Positions 8,598-16,868 of a DNA stretch of 64,000 nt are shown here, one piece after another. The position numbers and the translations under genes are program-made. The notes beneath the pieces were generated by a model. That model ran no database searches and had not been told where the DNA came from. It was given only the letters and a program-made list of their open reading frames with translations. Numbering within the stretch: position 1 is the first letter of the stretch; every line of letters starts with the position of its first letter. The stretch comes from UBA2336 sp031395485 (lineage in GTDB: Bacteria > Bacteroidota > Bacteroidia > Cytophagales > Cyclobacteriaceae): NCBI GenBank assembly GCA_031395485.1, contig JANNUS010000010.1, positions 248,001 through 312,000 of the forward strand, read 5' to 3'.

Positions 8598-9677
8598 ATG
8601 GATTCAAAGCAGAAATATAAAGTTATTGGTTTGATGTCGGGCACTTCGTTGGATGGTGTGGACATTGCCTACTGCACATTTTCTTTTAAAAAGCAGTGGC
8701 AGTTCACCATCGAAAAAGCAGAGACCGTCCAGTACCCGTCAAGTTGGTTAAAGAAATTGAAAGAAGCTCATACGCTGCCTTCGGATGCATTGATAGATAT
8801 TGACAATGCCTATGGAGCGTATTTAGGCGGCCTTTGCAAAAAGTTTATTGATAAAAATAAAATCAAAAATATTGACTTCATTTCTTCTCATGGGCATACA
8901 GTTTTTCATCAACCCGGAAGAGGCTTTACTTTTCAGATAGGAAATGGAAATGCGATTCACGCTGTTTCAGGCTTGCCTGTGATTTGTGATTTTAGAAGTT
9001 TAGATGTTGCCCATGGTGGCCAGGGAGCACCGCTTGTTCCTATTGGCGATAAAATCCTTTTTAACGAATATGATGTTTGCCTAAACCTTGGCGGCATTGC
9101 AAACCTTTCGGTTGATCAAAAGAAAGCACGAATTGCTTTTGATGTATGCTATTTAAATATGGGCCTAAATCATCTTGCCAATAAGGTAGGAAAGAAATAT
9201 GATCCATCGGGGAAACTAGCATCGGCCGGAGAAGTAAATAAAAAATTATTCGATGCGCTTAGTCGAGTTTACACGAAAATAAAATCAACAAGGCCTTCAT
9301 TGGCCAGAGAATTATTTGAGCAGAGTATTCAGCCGCTTCTGGATAATGAAAGTATATCTGTTCGGGATAGGCTAAGAACATTTACCGAATCATCCGCTAC
9401 AGAAATTGCGAAGACCATTTTGGAATTAGGAAAAGGCAAGACCGTACTTTGTACTGGAGGAGGAGCTTTTAACTCGTTTTTGATGTATCGGTTAGTGGAA
9501 TGCTGTGGTGATAATGTTACGTTGATTATACCCGAAGTGGAAATTGTAAATTTTAAAGAAGCAATTGTTTTTGCATTTTTGGGCGTGCTTCGCTCGCGGA
9601 ACGAAGTAAATTGTTTGAAAAGTGTCACCGGAGCAACACAGAACTCTTCAGCTGGCTTGATGATTGGAGAATTTTAA
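8598..9677 (+). CDS. anmK: Anhydro-N-acetylmuramic acid kinase AnmK
   Basis: A 359-residue kinase that cleaves and phosphorylates 1,6-anhydro-MurNAc to MurNAc-6-phosphate in cell-wall recycling. Evidence: the N-terminal phosphate motif GLMSGTSLDGVDIAYC, FISSHGHTVFHQPG with the substrate-binding histidines, VICDFRSLDVAHGGQGAPLVP, LNLGGIANLS, and LCTGGGAFNSFLM. Length and ATG start fit the family. It begins a rightward run that continues with an amino-acid dehydrogenase 41 bp downstream. Confidence 0.95.
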   Translation: MDSKQKYKVIGLMSGTSLDGVDIAYCTFSFKKQWQFTIEKAETVQYPSSWLKKLKEAHTLPSDALIDIDNAYGAYLGGLCKKFIDKNKIKNIDFISSHGHTVFHQPGRGFTFQIGNGNAIHAVSGLPVICDFRSLDVAHGGQGAPLVPIGDKILFNEYDVCLNLGGIANLSVDQKKARIAFDVCYLNMGLNHLANKVGKKYDPSGKLASAGEVNKKLFDALSRVYTKIKSTRPSLARELFEQSIQPLLDNESISVRDRLRTFTESSATEIAKTILELGKGKTVLCTGGGAFNSFLMYRLVECCGDNVTLIIPEVEIVNFKEAIVFAFLGVLRSRNEVNCLKSVTGATQNSSAGLMIGEF

Positions 9678-9718
9678 ACTTGCTTTCTAACAATCAGCGG
9701 TAAAAAATAAATTATTGT

Positions 9719-10945
9719 ATGCGGGAACTCCTTCAAAAATTTGAGAATAAAAAACCGGAGATTGTATTTGAGTGGAAAGACACTGAAACCGAAGCCGAAG
9801 GTTGGGTTGTCATTAACTCGTTGCGGGGCGGTGCCGCTGGCGGAGGCACACGTATGCGTGCTGGCCTCGATAAGCGAGAAGTAGAATCGCTGGCGAAAAC
9901 GATGGAAGTTAAGTTTACGGTTTCAGGGCCCGCCATTGGCGGAGCAAAATCGGGAATCAATTTTGATCCAAACGATCCGCGAAAAGCGGGTGTATTACAA
10001 CGTTGGTACGCGGCTGTAATGCCATTATTGAAATACTATTATGGAACGGGCGGTGACCTAAACGTTGACGAAATTCATGAAGTAATTCCGATAACCGAAG
10101 ACGTGGGCATCTGGCATCCGCAAGAAGGAGTTTTTACCGGCCACTATAAACCAACAGAAGCGCAAAAAGTAAATCGTATCGGACAATTACGCCAGGGTGT
10201 TGTAAAAATTATTGAAGATGAACAGTACACCCCGTTGCTCAGTAAAAAATATACGATTGCCGACATGTGTACTGGTTATGGAGTAGCCGAAGCCGTGCGA
10301 CACTATTACGAATTATGGGGTGGCGCATTAAAAGGAAAACGAGCTGTAGTGCAGGGCTGGGGAAATGTGGGTGCCGCGGCTGGATTTTATTTGGCTCAAA
10401 TGGGAGTAAAAATTGTTGGTATCATCAGTCGCGAAGGAGGTTTGATGAATGCAAATGGATTTACGCAAGAAGAAATTATTGGGTTGGTAGTAAATCGTCA
10501 AAACAACCGGTTGGTTTCAGCTGACTTGCTATCGTTTGATGAGGTGAATAAAAAAATATGGGATACAGAGTTTGAAATTTTTGTGCCTGCTGCTGCTTCG
10601 CGCTTAGTTAATAAAGATCAGGTCGATCGGATGATTGCCTCCAAACTTGAAGTTTTTTCGTGTGGTGCTAACGTTCCCTTTTCTGATCCGGAGATTTTCT
10701 TTGGTCCAACAGGTGTTTATGCGGATCAAAAATTTTCAGTAATACCCGACTTTATTGCCAACTGTGGTATGGCTCGCGTGTTTGCATATTTTATGGAAAG
10801 TGAAGTGAGCATGGATGACGGCTCAATTTTTAACGACATTTCAAAGACCATTCGAAAAGCGTTGGAAAAAGCCCATACCGTAAATCCAGCTAAAACAGGA
10901 ATTGCTCAGGCTTCGTTTGAGGCGGCTTTGCGGCAATTGGTTTAG
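9719..10945 (+). CDS. Glu/Leu/Phe/Val family amino-acid dehydrogenase
   Basis: A 408-residue NAD(P)-dependent oxidative deaminase. The substrate-binding domain carries GGTRMRAGLDKREVESLAKT and the catalytic-lysine region GPAIGGAKSGINFDP, then GTGGDLNVDE; the Rossmann domain starts near residue 200 with VVQGWGNVGAAAGFYLAQMG. The C-terminal part has IPDFIANCGMARVFAYFME. The family includes glutamate, leucine and phenylalanine dehydrogenases, and substrate choice cannot be set safely by eye; a glutamate or branched-chain role is possible. Confidence 0.85.
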   Translation: MRELLQKFENKKPEIVFEWKDTETEAEGWVVINSLRGGAAGGGTRMRAGLDKREVESLAKTMEVKFTVSGPAIGGAKSGINFDPNDPRKAGVLQRWYAAVMPLLKYYYGTGGDLNVDEIHEVIPITEDVGIWHPQEGVFTGHYKPTEAQKVNRIGQLRQGVVKIIEDEQYTPLLSKKYTIADMCTGYGVAEAVRHYYELWGGALKGKRAVVQGWGNVGAAAGFYLAQMGVKIVGIISREGGLMNANGFTQEEIIGLVVNRQNNRLVSADLLSFDEVNKKIWDTEFEIFVPAAASRLVNKDQVDRMIASKLEVFSCGANVPFSDPEIFFGPTGVYADQKFSVIPDFIANCGMARVFAYFMESEVSMDDGSIFNDISKTIRKALEKAHTVNPAKTGIAQASFEAALRQLV

Positions 10946-11058
10946 GGTTTCATTTACCGTGATTAATAGTATCCGTTGGTAGGCAATTTTAGCCTTTGGT
11001 AGCGAATTGATTTATCCGAATGAATAAAAACGTATCTTAGAGATCTAAAATTATAACT

Positions 11059-12267
11059 ATGAAAAAAGTAATAGTGACCTTTCTTTTTGCAGTAATGATT
11101 TTGACTGGTACTGCGCAAACAGCCGAAAATGCTGGCGGTATGAAATTTGAAACCGGAACGTGGGCGGATATTCTCGCGAAGGCAAAAATGGAAAACAAGT
11201 ATGTTTTTCTTGATGCGTATACTACATGGTGTGGACCATGTAAATGGATGGATAAAAATGTTTTTCCTACTGCTGAAGCTGGGGCATTCTTCAATAAGAA
11301 TTTCGTGAATGCTAAAATTGATATGGAAAAAGGTGAAGGGATTGAAATTGCCAAACAGTATAAAGTAAATGTCTATCCAACCTATTTGTTTGTAGATGGC
11401 AATGGCGAACTGGTTCATCGGTTGGTGGGTTCAATGGAGACCCCTGCATTTATAAAGTCTTCCTCCAATGCGCTTGATCCGGAGAAGCAATATGTAACGC
11501 TGTTGAAAAGGTTTGACAATGGTGAAACGAATCCTGAGTTCGTATATAATCTTGCTTACATAGCGAAAGGAGCTTACGATAGGTCAAAAGCACAAGAGTT
11601 GGCAGCGACCTATCTAAAAGGCCAAACCAATTTATTAGAAGAAAAAAATGTAAAGTTTATTAGTGAGTTTACGACCTCTGCCAGCGACCCAAACTTTGAG
11701 TTTATGCGGAAGAATGCAGCGGTGTTTGAAGGCTCCATGGGTAAGGAACGCTATCAGCAACAAATGTATGGCATGGTATATCAAAGTTCGTTCGAGGTAG
11801 TTGGCTTTAAACGCGACCTCACGAAAGAACAAGGAGCGCAATGTATTAAGACTGCGAGTGAGTATTTTAGTAAGACACTGCCCGAACAAGCACCCAAACT
11901 AACGAACTCATTTGCCATGAATGTATTTCGCACAACAAAAGATTGGGATAGCTATGCGAAACAGGCTATTGGTTATTATGAAAAAAACCCTTCTAGTGAT
12001 TGGAGTGAATTGAACAGTGTGGCGTGGAATTTTTTCGAAAATGTAACCAACACAGAACACCTGCAAAAAGCGGTAACCTGGGGGCTGGAGTCTATCAAGC
12101 TGTATGAAGGCTATGCCAATATGGATACCGTAGCAAATTTGTATTTTAAACTTGGCGATAAAGCAAAAGCAAAAGAATATGCGAATAGAGCAATAGCTTT
12201 AGGGAAAACCAGTGGAGAAGACACATCTTCTACCGAAAAGCTACTGGTTGATATTGTACAATTGTAG
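11059..12267 (+). CDS. Secreted thioredoxin-fold protein with helical C-terminal domain
   Basis: A 402-residue exported protein: signal peptide 1-20 (ending TGTAQ), thioredoxin-like domain about 30-135 with the redox motif WCGPC (C58, C61) and the cis-Pro region VNVYPTYLFVDGNG, then about 260 residues of helical, TPR-like repeats (for example NLYFKLGDKAKAKEYANRAIALG near the C-terminus). The domain pair is common in Bacteroidota and likely works on disulfides or client proteins in the periplasm. TATCTTAG at 11033-11040 resembles a -7 box and a terminator follows, so it is probably a single-gene unit. Confidence 0.82.
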   Translation: MKKVIVTFLFAVMILTGTAQTAENAGGMKFETGTWADILAKAKMENKYVFLDAYTTWCGPCKWMDKNVFPTAEAGAFFNKNFVNAKIDMEKGEGIEIAKQYKVNVYPTYLFVDGNGELVHRLVGSMETPAFIKSSSNALDPEKQYVTLLKRFDNGETNPEFVYNLAYIAKGAYDRSKAQELAATYLKGQTNLLEEKNVKFISEFTTSASDPNFEFMRKNAAVFEGSMGKERYQQQMYGMVYQSSFEVVGFKRDLTKEQGAQCIKTASEYFSKTLPEQAPKLTNSFAMNVFRTTKDWDSYAKQAIGYYEKNPSSDWSELNSVAWNFFENVTNTEHLQKAVTWGLESIKLYEGYANMDTVANLYFKLGDKAKAKEYANRAIALGKTSGEDTSSTEKLLVDIVQL

Positions 12268-12289
12268 TTTGATTTAAAAACTAAAAACT

Positions 12290-12315
12290 GTTTGGGCGAT
12301 CAAACGCTTTTTTTT
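12290..12315 (+). terminator. Intrinsic terminator after the thioredoxin gene
   Basis: GTTTG (12290-12294) and CAAAC (12301-12305) form a short stem with loop GGCGAT, followed by GC and eight T (12308-12315). It lies 22 bp after the stop codon. The A-rich left flank could also serve the convergent aspartate kinase gene. Confidence 0.6.
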
Positions 12316-12319
12316 ATGC

Positions 12320-13663
12320 TCACTTTATTCCAAACAATTTTTCGTTGAGAGCAGTCAGGGCTTGTACCTTAAAGGAAGGTTCTATGACTATCGAAATATT
12401 ATTATTGCTTCCACCACACGAGACCATGCGTATCGAAACGGATGCCAGAGCGTGAAACACTTTTTCTAATACTCCCTTCTGTTTGCCAATATTATGACCG
12501 ACTACACAAATGATGGTCTGGTTTTTCTCCACCTCAATCGTACCGAATTTTTTTAACTCAACGATGATGGAATCCAGGTTTTCGGTGACATCGATAGTAA
12601 GCGATACGGCTACTTCCGAGGTAGAGATCATGTCAATAGGAGTTTTGTGTTGCTCGAACACCTCAAAAACCCTGCGCAAAAAACCGTAGGCCATTAACAT
12701 ACGCGATGACTTGATGTTAATTACCGTGATGTTGTCTTTCGCGGCAACTGCCTTGAAAGTACCTTCAATACCTTTATTGCTAATGAGTGTGCCTTCTGCT
12801 TTTTCATCCATCGTATTTTTCAGACGAACGGGCACATTGTGCTTCTGTGCTGGAACGATAGTAGAAGGGTGCAGTATTTTTGCTCCAAAATACGCCAGCT
12901 CCGAAGCCTCATCGAAGGTGAGTTCTGATATCGGAAATGTTTTTTTGACGATGCGTGGATCATTATTGTGCATCCCGTCAATGTCCGTCCAGATCTGAAT
13001 TTCTTCAGCCCGTAGTGCTGATCCAATCAAGGATGCTGTATAGTCACTTCCGCCACGCTTGAGGTTGTCAATTTCATTGCGGTGGTTGCGACAGATAAAA
13101 CCTTGTGTAATGATGACATCAACATTTTTCAACGATGCCAATAAAGGTTTTAAACGTTGCTCAATTTTTTCAAGTTCAGGTTCTTCATTTTCGTCAATCG
13201 ACATAAAATGCAGCGCGGGCAATAGTCGAGCGTTAATTTTTCGTTCCTGTAAATGTTGATAAAAAAGTTCGGTGGAAAGAAGTTCACCTTGTGCCAATAA
13301 CTCCCGGTAACTTTTTACATCATCCCGATCCCGATAGCTATCGGGATGACCTGTAGCCAGTAATCGAATAAAAATAAAAAACCGACTTACAATCTCCTGA
13401 CCAATTGCATGAAATCCCTCCGTGCTATATAAACCCTTAATAAAGTTGAGGTAATGTGCCTCCAGCGTTGTGATTTCTTTCTTAGCTTTCTCCTGAATAC
13501 CAGCCACCAAATGGTTTCCGATTGTTACTAAAGCGTTGGTTGTCCCCGACAAGGCCGAAAGGACAACTATCTTTTGTCCAGGCGTTGACAGCACCAGGTC
13601 TACGATTTTTTTCATTCGCTCGGGCTTACCAACCGAGGTGCCTCCAAATTTTAAAACGATCAT
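12320..13663 (-). CDS. lysC: Aspartate kinase (monofunctional, with ACT domains)
   Basis: A 447-residue enzyme that phosphorylates L-aspartate, the entry to lysine, threonine, methionine and diaminopimelate synthesis. The kinase domain starts VLKFGGTSVGKPERM and includes GFICRNHRNEIDNLKRGGSDYTASLIG near residue 200 and IQIWTDIDGMHNNDPRI. Two ACT domains follow from about 310 (VINIKSSRMLMAYGFLRRVFEVF; ICVVGHNIGKQKGVLEKVFHALA), which suggests end-product feedback. A perfect 20-nt palindrome (13328-13347) lies inside the gene and encodes part of an unusual Asp/Arg-rich segment (HPDSYRDRDD near 114), which looks like an in-frame insertion. Confidence 0.92.
   Translation of the reverse strand: MIVLKFGGTSVGKPERMKKIVDLVLSTPGQKIVVLSALSGTTNALVTIGNHLVAGIQEKAKKEITTLEAHYLNFIKGLYSTEGFHAIGQEIVSRFFIFIRLLATGHPDSYRDRDDVKSYRELLAQGELLSTELFYQHLQERKINARLLPALHFMSIDENEEPELEKIEQRLKPLLASLKNVDVIITQGFICRNHRNEIDNLKRGGSDYTASLIGSALRAEEIQIWTDIDGMHNNDPRIVKKTFPISELTFDEASELAYFGAKILHPSTIVPAQKHNVPVRLKNTMDEKAEGTLISNKGIEGTFKAVAAKDNITVINIKSSRMLMAYGFLRRVFEVFEQHKTPIDMISTSEVAVSLTIDVTENLDSIIVELKKFGTIEVEKNQTIICVVGHNIGKQKGVLEKVFHALASVSIRMVSCGGSNNNISIVIEPSFKVQALTALNEKLFGIK
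13328..13347. repeat. Perfect 20-nt palindrome inside the aspartate kinase gene
   Basis: ATCCCGATAGCTATCGGGAT reads the same on both strands. It is preceded at 13322-13327 by ATCCCG, a partial repeat of its own arm. It encodes residues of an Asp/Arg-rich stretch and keeps the frame. I see no second copy in this window; from memory, similar GATAGCTATC-centred palindromes occur as dispersed repeats in Bacteroidota. Confidence 0.8.
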
Positions 13664-13706
13664 GCGTAGCTTTTAAGGAGTGTAAAGTTAAAGAAGGGGA
13701 GAAAAT

Positions 13707-13733
13707 AAGAAAGCCCTCATTGAGGGCTTTCTT
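13707..13733 (-). terminator. Strong hairpin between orphan lipoprotein and aspartate kinase genes
   Basis: AAGAAAGCCCTCA (13707-13719) is the exact reverse complement of TGAGGGCTTTCTT (13721-13733). On the minus strand the stem is followed by ATTTTCTCCCC, so it can end leftward transcripts from the 13893-14447 gene before the aspartate kinase start at 13663. The plus-strand flank is less T-rich. Confidence 0.65.
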
Positions 13734-13816
13734 ATAAATGCTATGCCTTAATTACGGATTGATCACATTTCTTAAAACAGTAGTTTAAATTAAGCATAGA
13801 AATAAAGAAAGTCAGA

Positions 13817-13888
13817 GTAATGTAAGGTTGGCGTACCTTTACCATTAAAAGTGAACAAGGATGGCAAAAATTAATGAGGAAGTAGTGA
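13817..13888 (+). repeat. Direct repeat, copy A (left of orphan lipoprotein)
   Basis: Starts GTAATGTAA and ends GTAGTGAG. Its core 13844-13887 (ATTAAAAGTGAAC through GCAAAAATTAATGAGGA to GTAGTG) matches the core of copy B at 14628-14670 in about 39 of 44 positions, in the same orientation. The two copies flank the lipoprotein gene 13893-14447. Confidence 0.75.
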
Positions 13889-13892
13889 GGTT

Positions 13893-14447
13893 TTATTTCC
13901 TAAAATAAAATGAAGCATACCCTTCATTCAGATCATTATCGGGTTGATCAGTGTTAAGCCCATTAAAAAGAATCGGGGGCATGATCAGACACTTTTCGAA
14001 ATAAATATCTATTGTATCAATATCATCGTAAGCTGTTTGTAAGTAGAAAGTTCTATGTTCTAAATTCAAATATGCATGGGGGTTATCCCATGGTCCAGGC
14101 ATGCCATTGTAAGGAAACAAATTATCAAAAATCCAATTGTCGATAAGGTATCTATATGCCTTTTGTTGGTTATACTGGAAAGGTAGTTTTTGAAAATTTT
14201 CATCCATCAATATCACGCTGTCAGCATTGATTATTGAATTCACAACCGTATCAACTAAATTGGCTGAAGTAACTTTATCAATAAATTTATAGGTCCATGG
14301 GCTTCTCAGGTTATTTTCTGTCCAAACATCCGGGAAATTGCAGGGGTGATTAGATGGTTTATGGAAGTTAGGGTCGCAATTAGATAATAAGCAGCACATC
14401 AGTAATATGCTGGTAACTGATATTGTATGGAGTGTGCTAGGTTTCAT
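13893..14447 (-). CDS. Orphan lipoprotein, function unknown
   Basis: A 184-residue protein with a lipoprotein signal: hydrophobic VTSILLMCCLLSNC, with the lipidated Cys near residue 24. The mature part is rich in Asn, Asp and aromatic residues (WTENNLRSPWTYKFIDKV, FPYNGMPGPWDNPHAYLNLEHRTFYLQ) and looks like a small, mainly beta, outer-membrane lipoprotein. I recognise no family. It stands alone between two direct repeats, with a strong hairpin downstream, which suggests a recently acquired or mobile single-gene insert. Confidence 0.65.
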   Translation of the reverse strand: MKPSTLHTISVTSILLMCCLLSNCDPNFHKPSNHPCNFPDVWTENNLRSPWTYKFIDKVTSANLVDTVVNSIINADSVILMDENFQKLPFQYNQQKAYRYLIDNWIFDNLFPYNGMPGPWDNPHAYLNLEHRTFYLQTAYDDIDTIDIYFEKCLIMPPILFNGLNTDQPDNDLNEGYASFYFRK

Positions 14448-14606
14448 TGTAATAAAGATACATTGTATAACTAAAAGATACTACCAATCATTATCACAAA
14501 TTATGCTGCGCTAAACTTTCGGTAGTAACGGTAGCTCCACTATGGCAAATCGCTGGAGGGCTTGGAGGAGCATTAAAAGGAGGTATAGAAACCAAGGAAA
14601 TAAGGT

Positions 14607-14671
14607 GTAATGTAATATGTACCATTCATTAAAAATGAACGTGGATAGCAAAAATTAATGAGGAGTAGTGT
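14607..14671 (+). repeat. Direct repeat, copy B (right of orphan lipoprotein)
   Basis: Starts GTAATGTAA and contains ATTAAAAATGAAC and GCAAAAATTAATGAGGA before GTAGTG. It differs from copy A by four substitutions and one missing base in the 44-nt core, and lacks several bases in the more variable left part. Confidence 0.75.
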
Positions 14672-14723
14672 GATAAAGAATTTGAACAGGTTGCAATTGG
14701 AATATAAATATGTTGTAAAGCAA

Positions 14724-14751
14724 AAAGCCCCCCGAGTACTCGGGGGGCTTT
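14724..14751 (-). terminator. Intrinsic terminator of dnaK
   Basis: AAAGCCCCCCGAGT pairs perfectly with its mirror ACTCGGGGGGCTTT, giving a 28-nt perfect palindrome 20 bp after the dnaK stop. On the minus strand the stem runs into five T (A run at 14722-14726). It is the strongest terminator in the window. Confidence 0.9.
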
Positions 14752-14771
14752 ACTTTATGATCAGTGCGTGC

Positions 14772-16694
14772 TTACTTCTTATCGTTCACTTCTTCAAAAG
14801 GTACATCTGTAACCGGACTGCCATCAGACGCGGTAGAATTTGAATTTGTAGAACCACCATCAGCTGCACCATTTGCATCGGCACCACCACTTGCCTGGTA
14901 CATCTCTTGTGATGCCGCCTGCCATGCTCCATTCAATGCTGCCATTGTGCTATCAATTGCGGTTACATCCTGGCTTTTGTGGGCTTCCTTAAGATTCTCT
15001 AATGCACTGTTAATCGCATTTTTATTTCCATCGGATAGTTTTTCACCATATTCTTTCATCTGCTTTTCGGTCTGAAAAATCAGTGAATCAGCTTGGTTAA
15101 TTTTCTCAACGCGCTCTTTTACTTTCTTATCTTCTTCAGCATGCGCCTGCGCTTCCTGCTTCATTTTCTGAATTTCCGCATCGGTTAGGCCACTGCTGGC
15201 TTCAATGCGAATCTTCTGCTCTTTGCCGGTGCCTTTATCTTTCGCGGCTACGTGAAGGATACCGTTCGCGTCAATATCGAAGATTACTTCAATTTGAGGA
15301 ACACCGCGTTGAGCGGGTGGTATTCCATCTAAATGGAAACGACCAATGGTGCGGTTGTCTTTCGCCATCGGGCGCTCACCTTGCAACACATGTATTTCTA
15401 CAGAAGGTTGGCTATCCGAAGCCGTTGAGAATGTCTCTGATTTCTTAGAAGGAATCGTAGTGTTTGATTCGATCAATTTTGTCATTACACCACCCATGGT
15501 TTCGATACCAAGCGAAAGCGGAGTAACATCCAACAACAATACATCTTTCACTTCACCGGTTAACACACCACCTTGAATAGCAGCTCCTACGGCAACTACT
15601 TCATCCGGATTAACACCCTTCGATGGTTTTTTACCGAAGAATTTTTCTACTTCTTCCTGAATGCGTGGAATACGAGTTGAACCTCCAACTAAAATAACCT
15701 CATCAATTTGTCCAACAGAAATTCCAGAGTCTGCTACCGCTTTACGGCAAGGCTCCAGTGTTCTGCGAATAAGATCATCACATAGTTGTTCAAATTTCGC
15801 ACGGGAGATTTTCTTCACTAAGTGTTCCGGCACGCCATCAACGGAAGTGATGTAGGGTAAGTTGATTTCACTTTCCTGAGAAGATGATAATTCAATCTTC
15901 GCCTTTTCAGAAGCTTCCTTCAATCGCTGTAAGGCCATTGGGTCTTTGCGCAGATCAATGTTTTTATCAGCCTTAAATTCATCGGCCAACCAATTCATAA
16001 TGCGCATGTCAAAGTCATCACCACCCAGGTGAACATCACCGTTGGTTGATTTTACTTCGAATACACCATCGCCCAACTCAAGTATTGAAACATCGAACGT
16101 ACCACCACCGAGGTCGTACACTGCAATTTTCATGTCTTTATTTTTCTTATCAAGACCGTACGCTAATGCAGCGGCTGTAGGTTCGTTAATAATTCGCTTC
16201 ACATCCAATCCTGCAATCTGTCCTGCCTCTTTTGTTGCCTGACGTTCGGCATCATTGAAATAAGCGGGCACTGTAATAATAGCTTCGGTTATGGTTGTGC
16301 CTAAATAATCTTCCGCGGTACTTTTCATTTTTTGAAGAATGATGGCGGAGATTTCTTGTGGTGTATAAAGTCTGTCGCCTATGCGAACACGAACTGTATC
16401 GTTGTTACCACTTTCTACCTGATACGACACCATTTTTTTTTCTCCATCTACTTCATTGAATTTTTTACCCATGAAACGTTTGATGGAGGATACTGTGTTT
16501 GTCGGATTGGTAATGGCCTGGCGTTTGGCAGGGTCTCCTACTTTGCGTTCACCTTTACCGTTATCGAGAAATGCCACGATACTAGGTGTGGTTCTGCGGC
16601 CTTCGCTGTTGGCGATTACTACGGGCTCGTTGCCCTCCATTACTGCCACACAAGAGTTTGTGGTTCCTAAGTCTATTCCAATGATTTTTCCCAT
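14772..16694 (-). CDS. dnaK: Molecular chaperone DnaK (Hsp70)
   Basis: A 640-residue Hsp70 with a complete nucleotide-binding domain (GIDLGTTNSCVAVM at residues 5-18; AVYDLGGGTFDVSIL near 191; ILVGGSTRIPRIQ near 337), the interdomain linker region DVLLLDVTPLSLGIETMGG, the substrate domain, a helical lid and the C-terminal tail VPFEEVNDKK. It refolds proteins with DnaJ and GrpE, which are encoded 11 kb away as a separate grpE-dnaJ unit. It stands alone with a strong terminator. It lies back to back with prfC, with GCATTACAATGC (a near-palindrome, 16749-16760) between them. Confidence 0.98.
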   Translation of the reverse strand: MGKIIGIDLGTTNSCVAVMEGNEPVVIANSEGRRTTPSIVAFLDNGKGERKVGDPAKRQAITNPTNTVSSIKRFMGKKFNEVDGEKKMVSYQVESGNNDTVRVRIGDRLYTPQEISAIILQKMKSTAEDYLGTTITEAIITVPAYFNDAERQATKEAGQIAGLDVKRIINEPTAAALAYGLDKKNKDMKIAVYDLGGGTFDVSILELGDGVFEVKSTNGDVHLGGDDFDMRIMNWLADEFKADKNIDLRKDPMALQRLKEASEKAKIELSSSQESEINLPYITSVDGVPEHLVKKISRAKFEQLCDDLIRRTLEPCRKAVADSGISVGQIDEVILVGGSTRIPRIQEEVEKFFGKKPSKGVNPDEVVAVGAAIQGGVLTGEVKDVLLLDVTPLSLGIETMGGVMTKLIESNTTIPSKKSETFSTASDSQPSVEIHVLQGERPMAKDNRTIGRFHLDGIPPAQRGVPQIEVIFDIDANGILHVAAKDKGTGKEQKIRIEASSGLTDAEIQKMKQEAQAHAEEDKKVKERVEKINQADSLIFQTEKQMKEYGEKLSDGNKNAINSALENLKEAHKSQDVTAIDSTMAALNGAWQAASQEMYQASGGADANGAADGGSTNSNSTASDGSPVTDVPFEEVNDKK

Positions 16695-16824
16695 GACATG
16701 TTATTTTATATGATCTCTGATTTTAGCTCGATTTTCTAACCCAAGATTGCATTACAATGCCCATGCCAGCAGGGATTTTGGTGAAAAAGGTGACAGGATG
16801 GCAGAATTGCATCATTTTATTTGC

Positions 16825-16853
16825 TTTGCTGATGGTAGAATTAATTAGTTTTG
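16825..16853 (+). promoter_or_regulatory. Putative promoter of prfC
   Basis: TTTG at 16825-16828 and TAGTTTTG at 16846-16853 match the Bacteroidota -33/-7 pattern (TTTG, spacer, TAnnTTTG) with a 17-bp spacer. The start codon at 16869 would leave a leader of only about ten bases, so the assignment is tentative. Confidence 0.4.
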
Positions 16854-16868
16854 CCACCTCTTTTCAAT

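Larger units (their letters stand above)
14448..14771. other. Gene-poor stretch between orphan lipoprotein and dnaK
   Basis: This 324-bp stretch holds direct-repeat copy B and the dnaK terminator. An open plus-strand frame without a good start codon (14471-14637) encodes a Gly-rich tail (APLWQIAGGLGGALKGG), which recalls a bacteriocin-like or double-glycine peptide and may be a gene remnant; this is weak. I see no tRNA or other RNA gene. Confidence 0.4.

Noticed and set aside
10963..11418. 151-residue minus-strand frame opposite the thioredoxin gene
   Set aside because: Overlaps the signal peptide and WCGPC region of a clear gene on the other strand and shows no family features.
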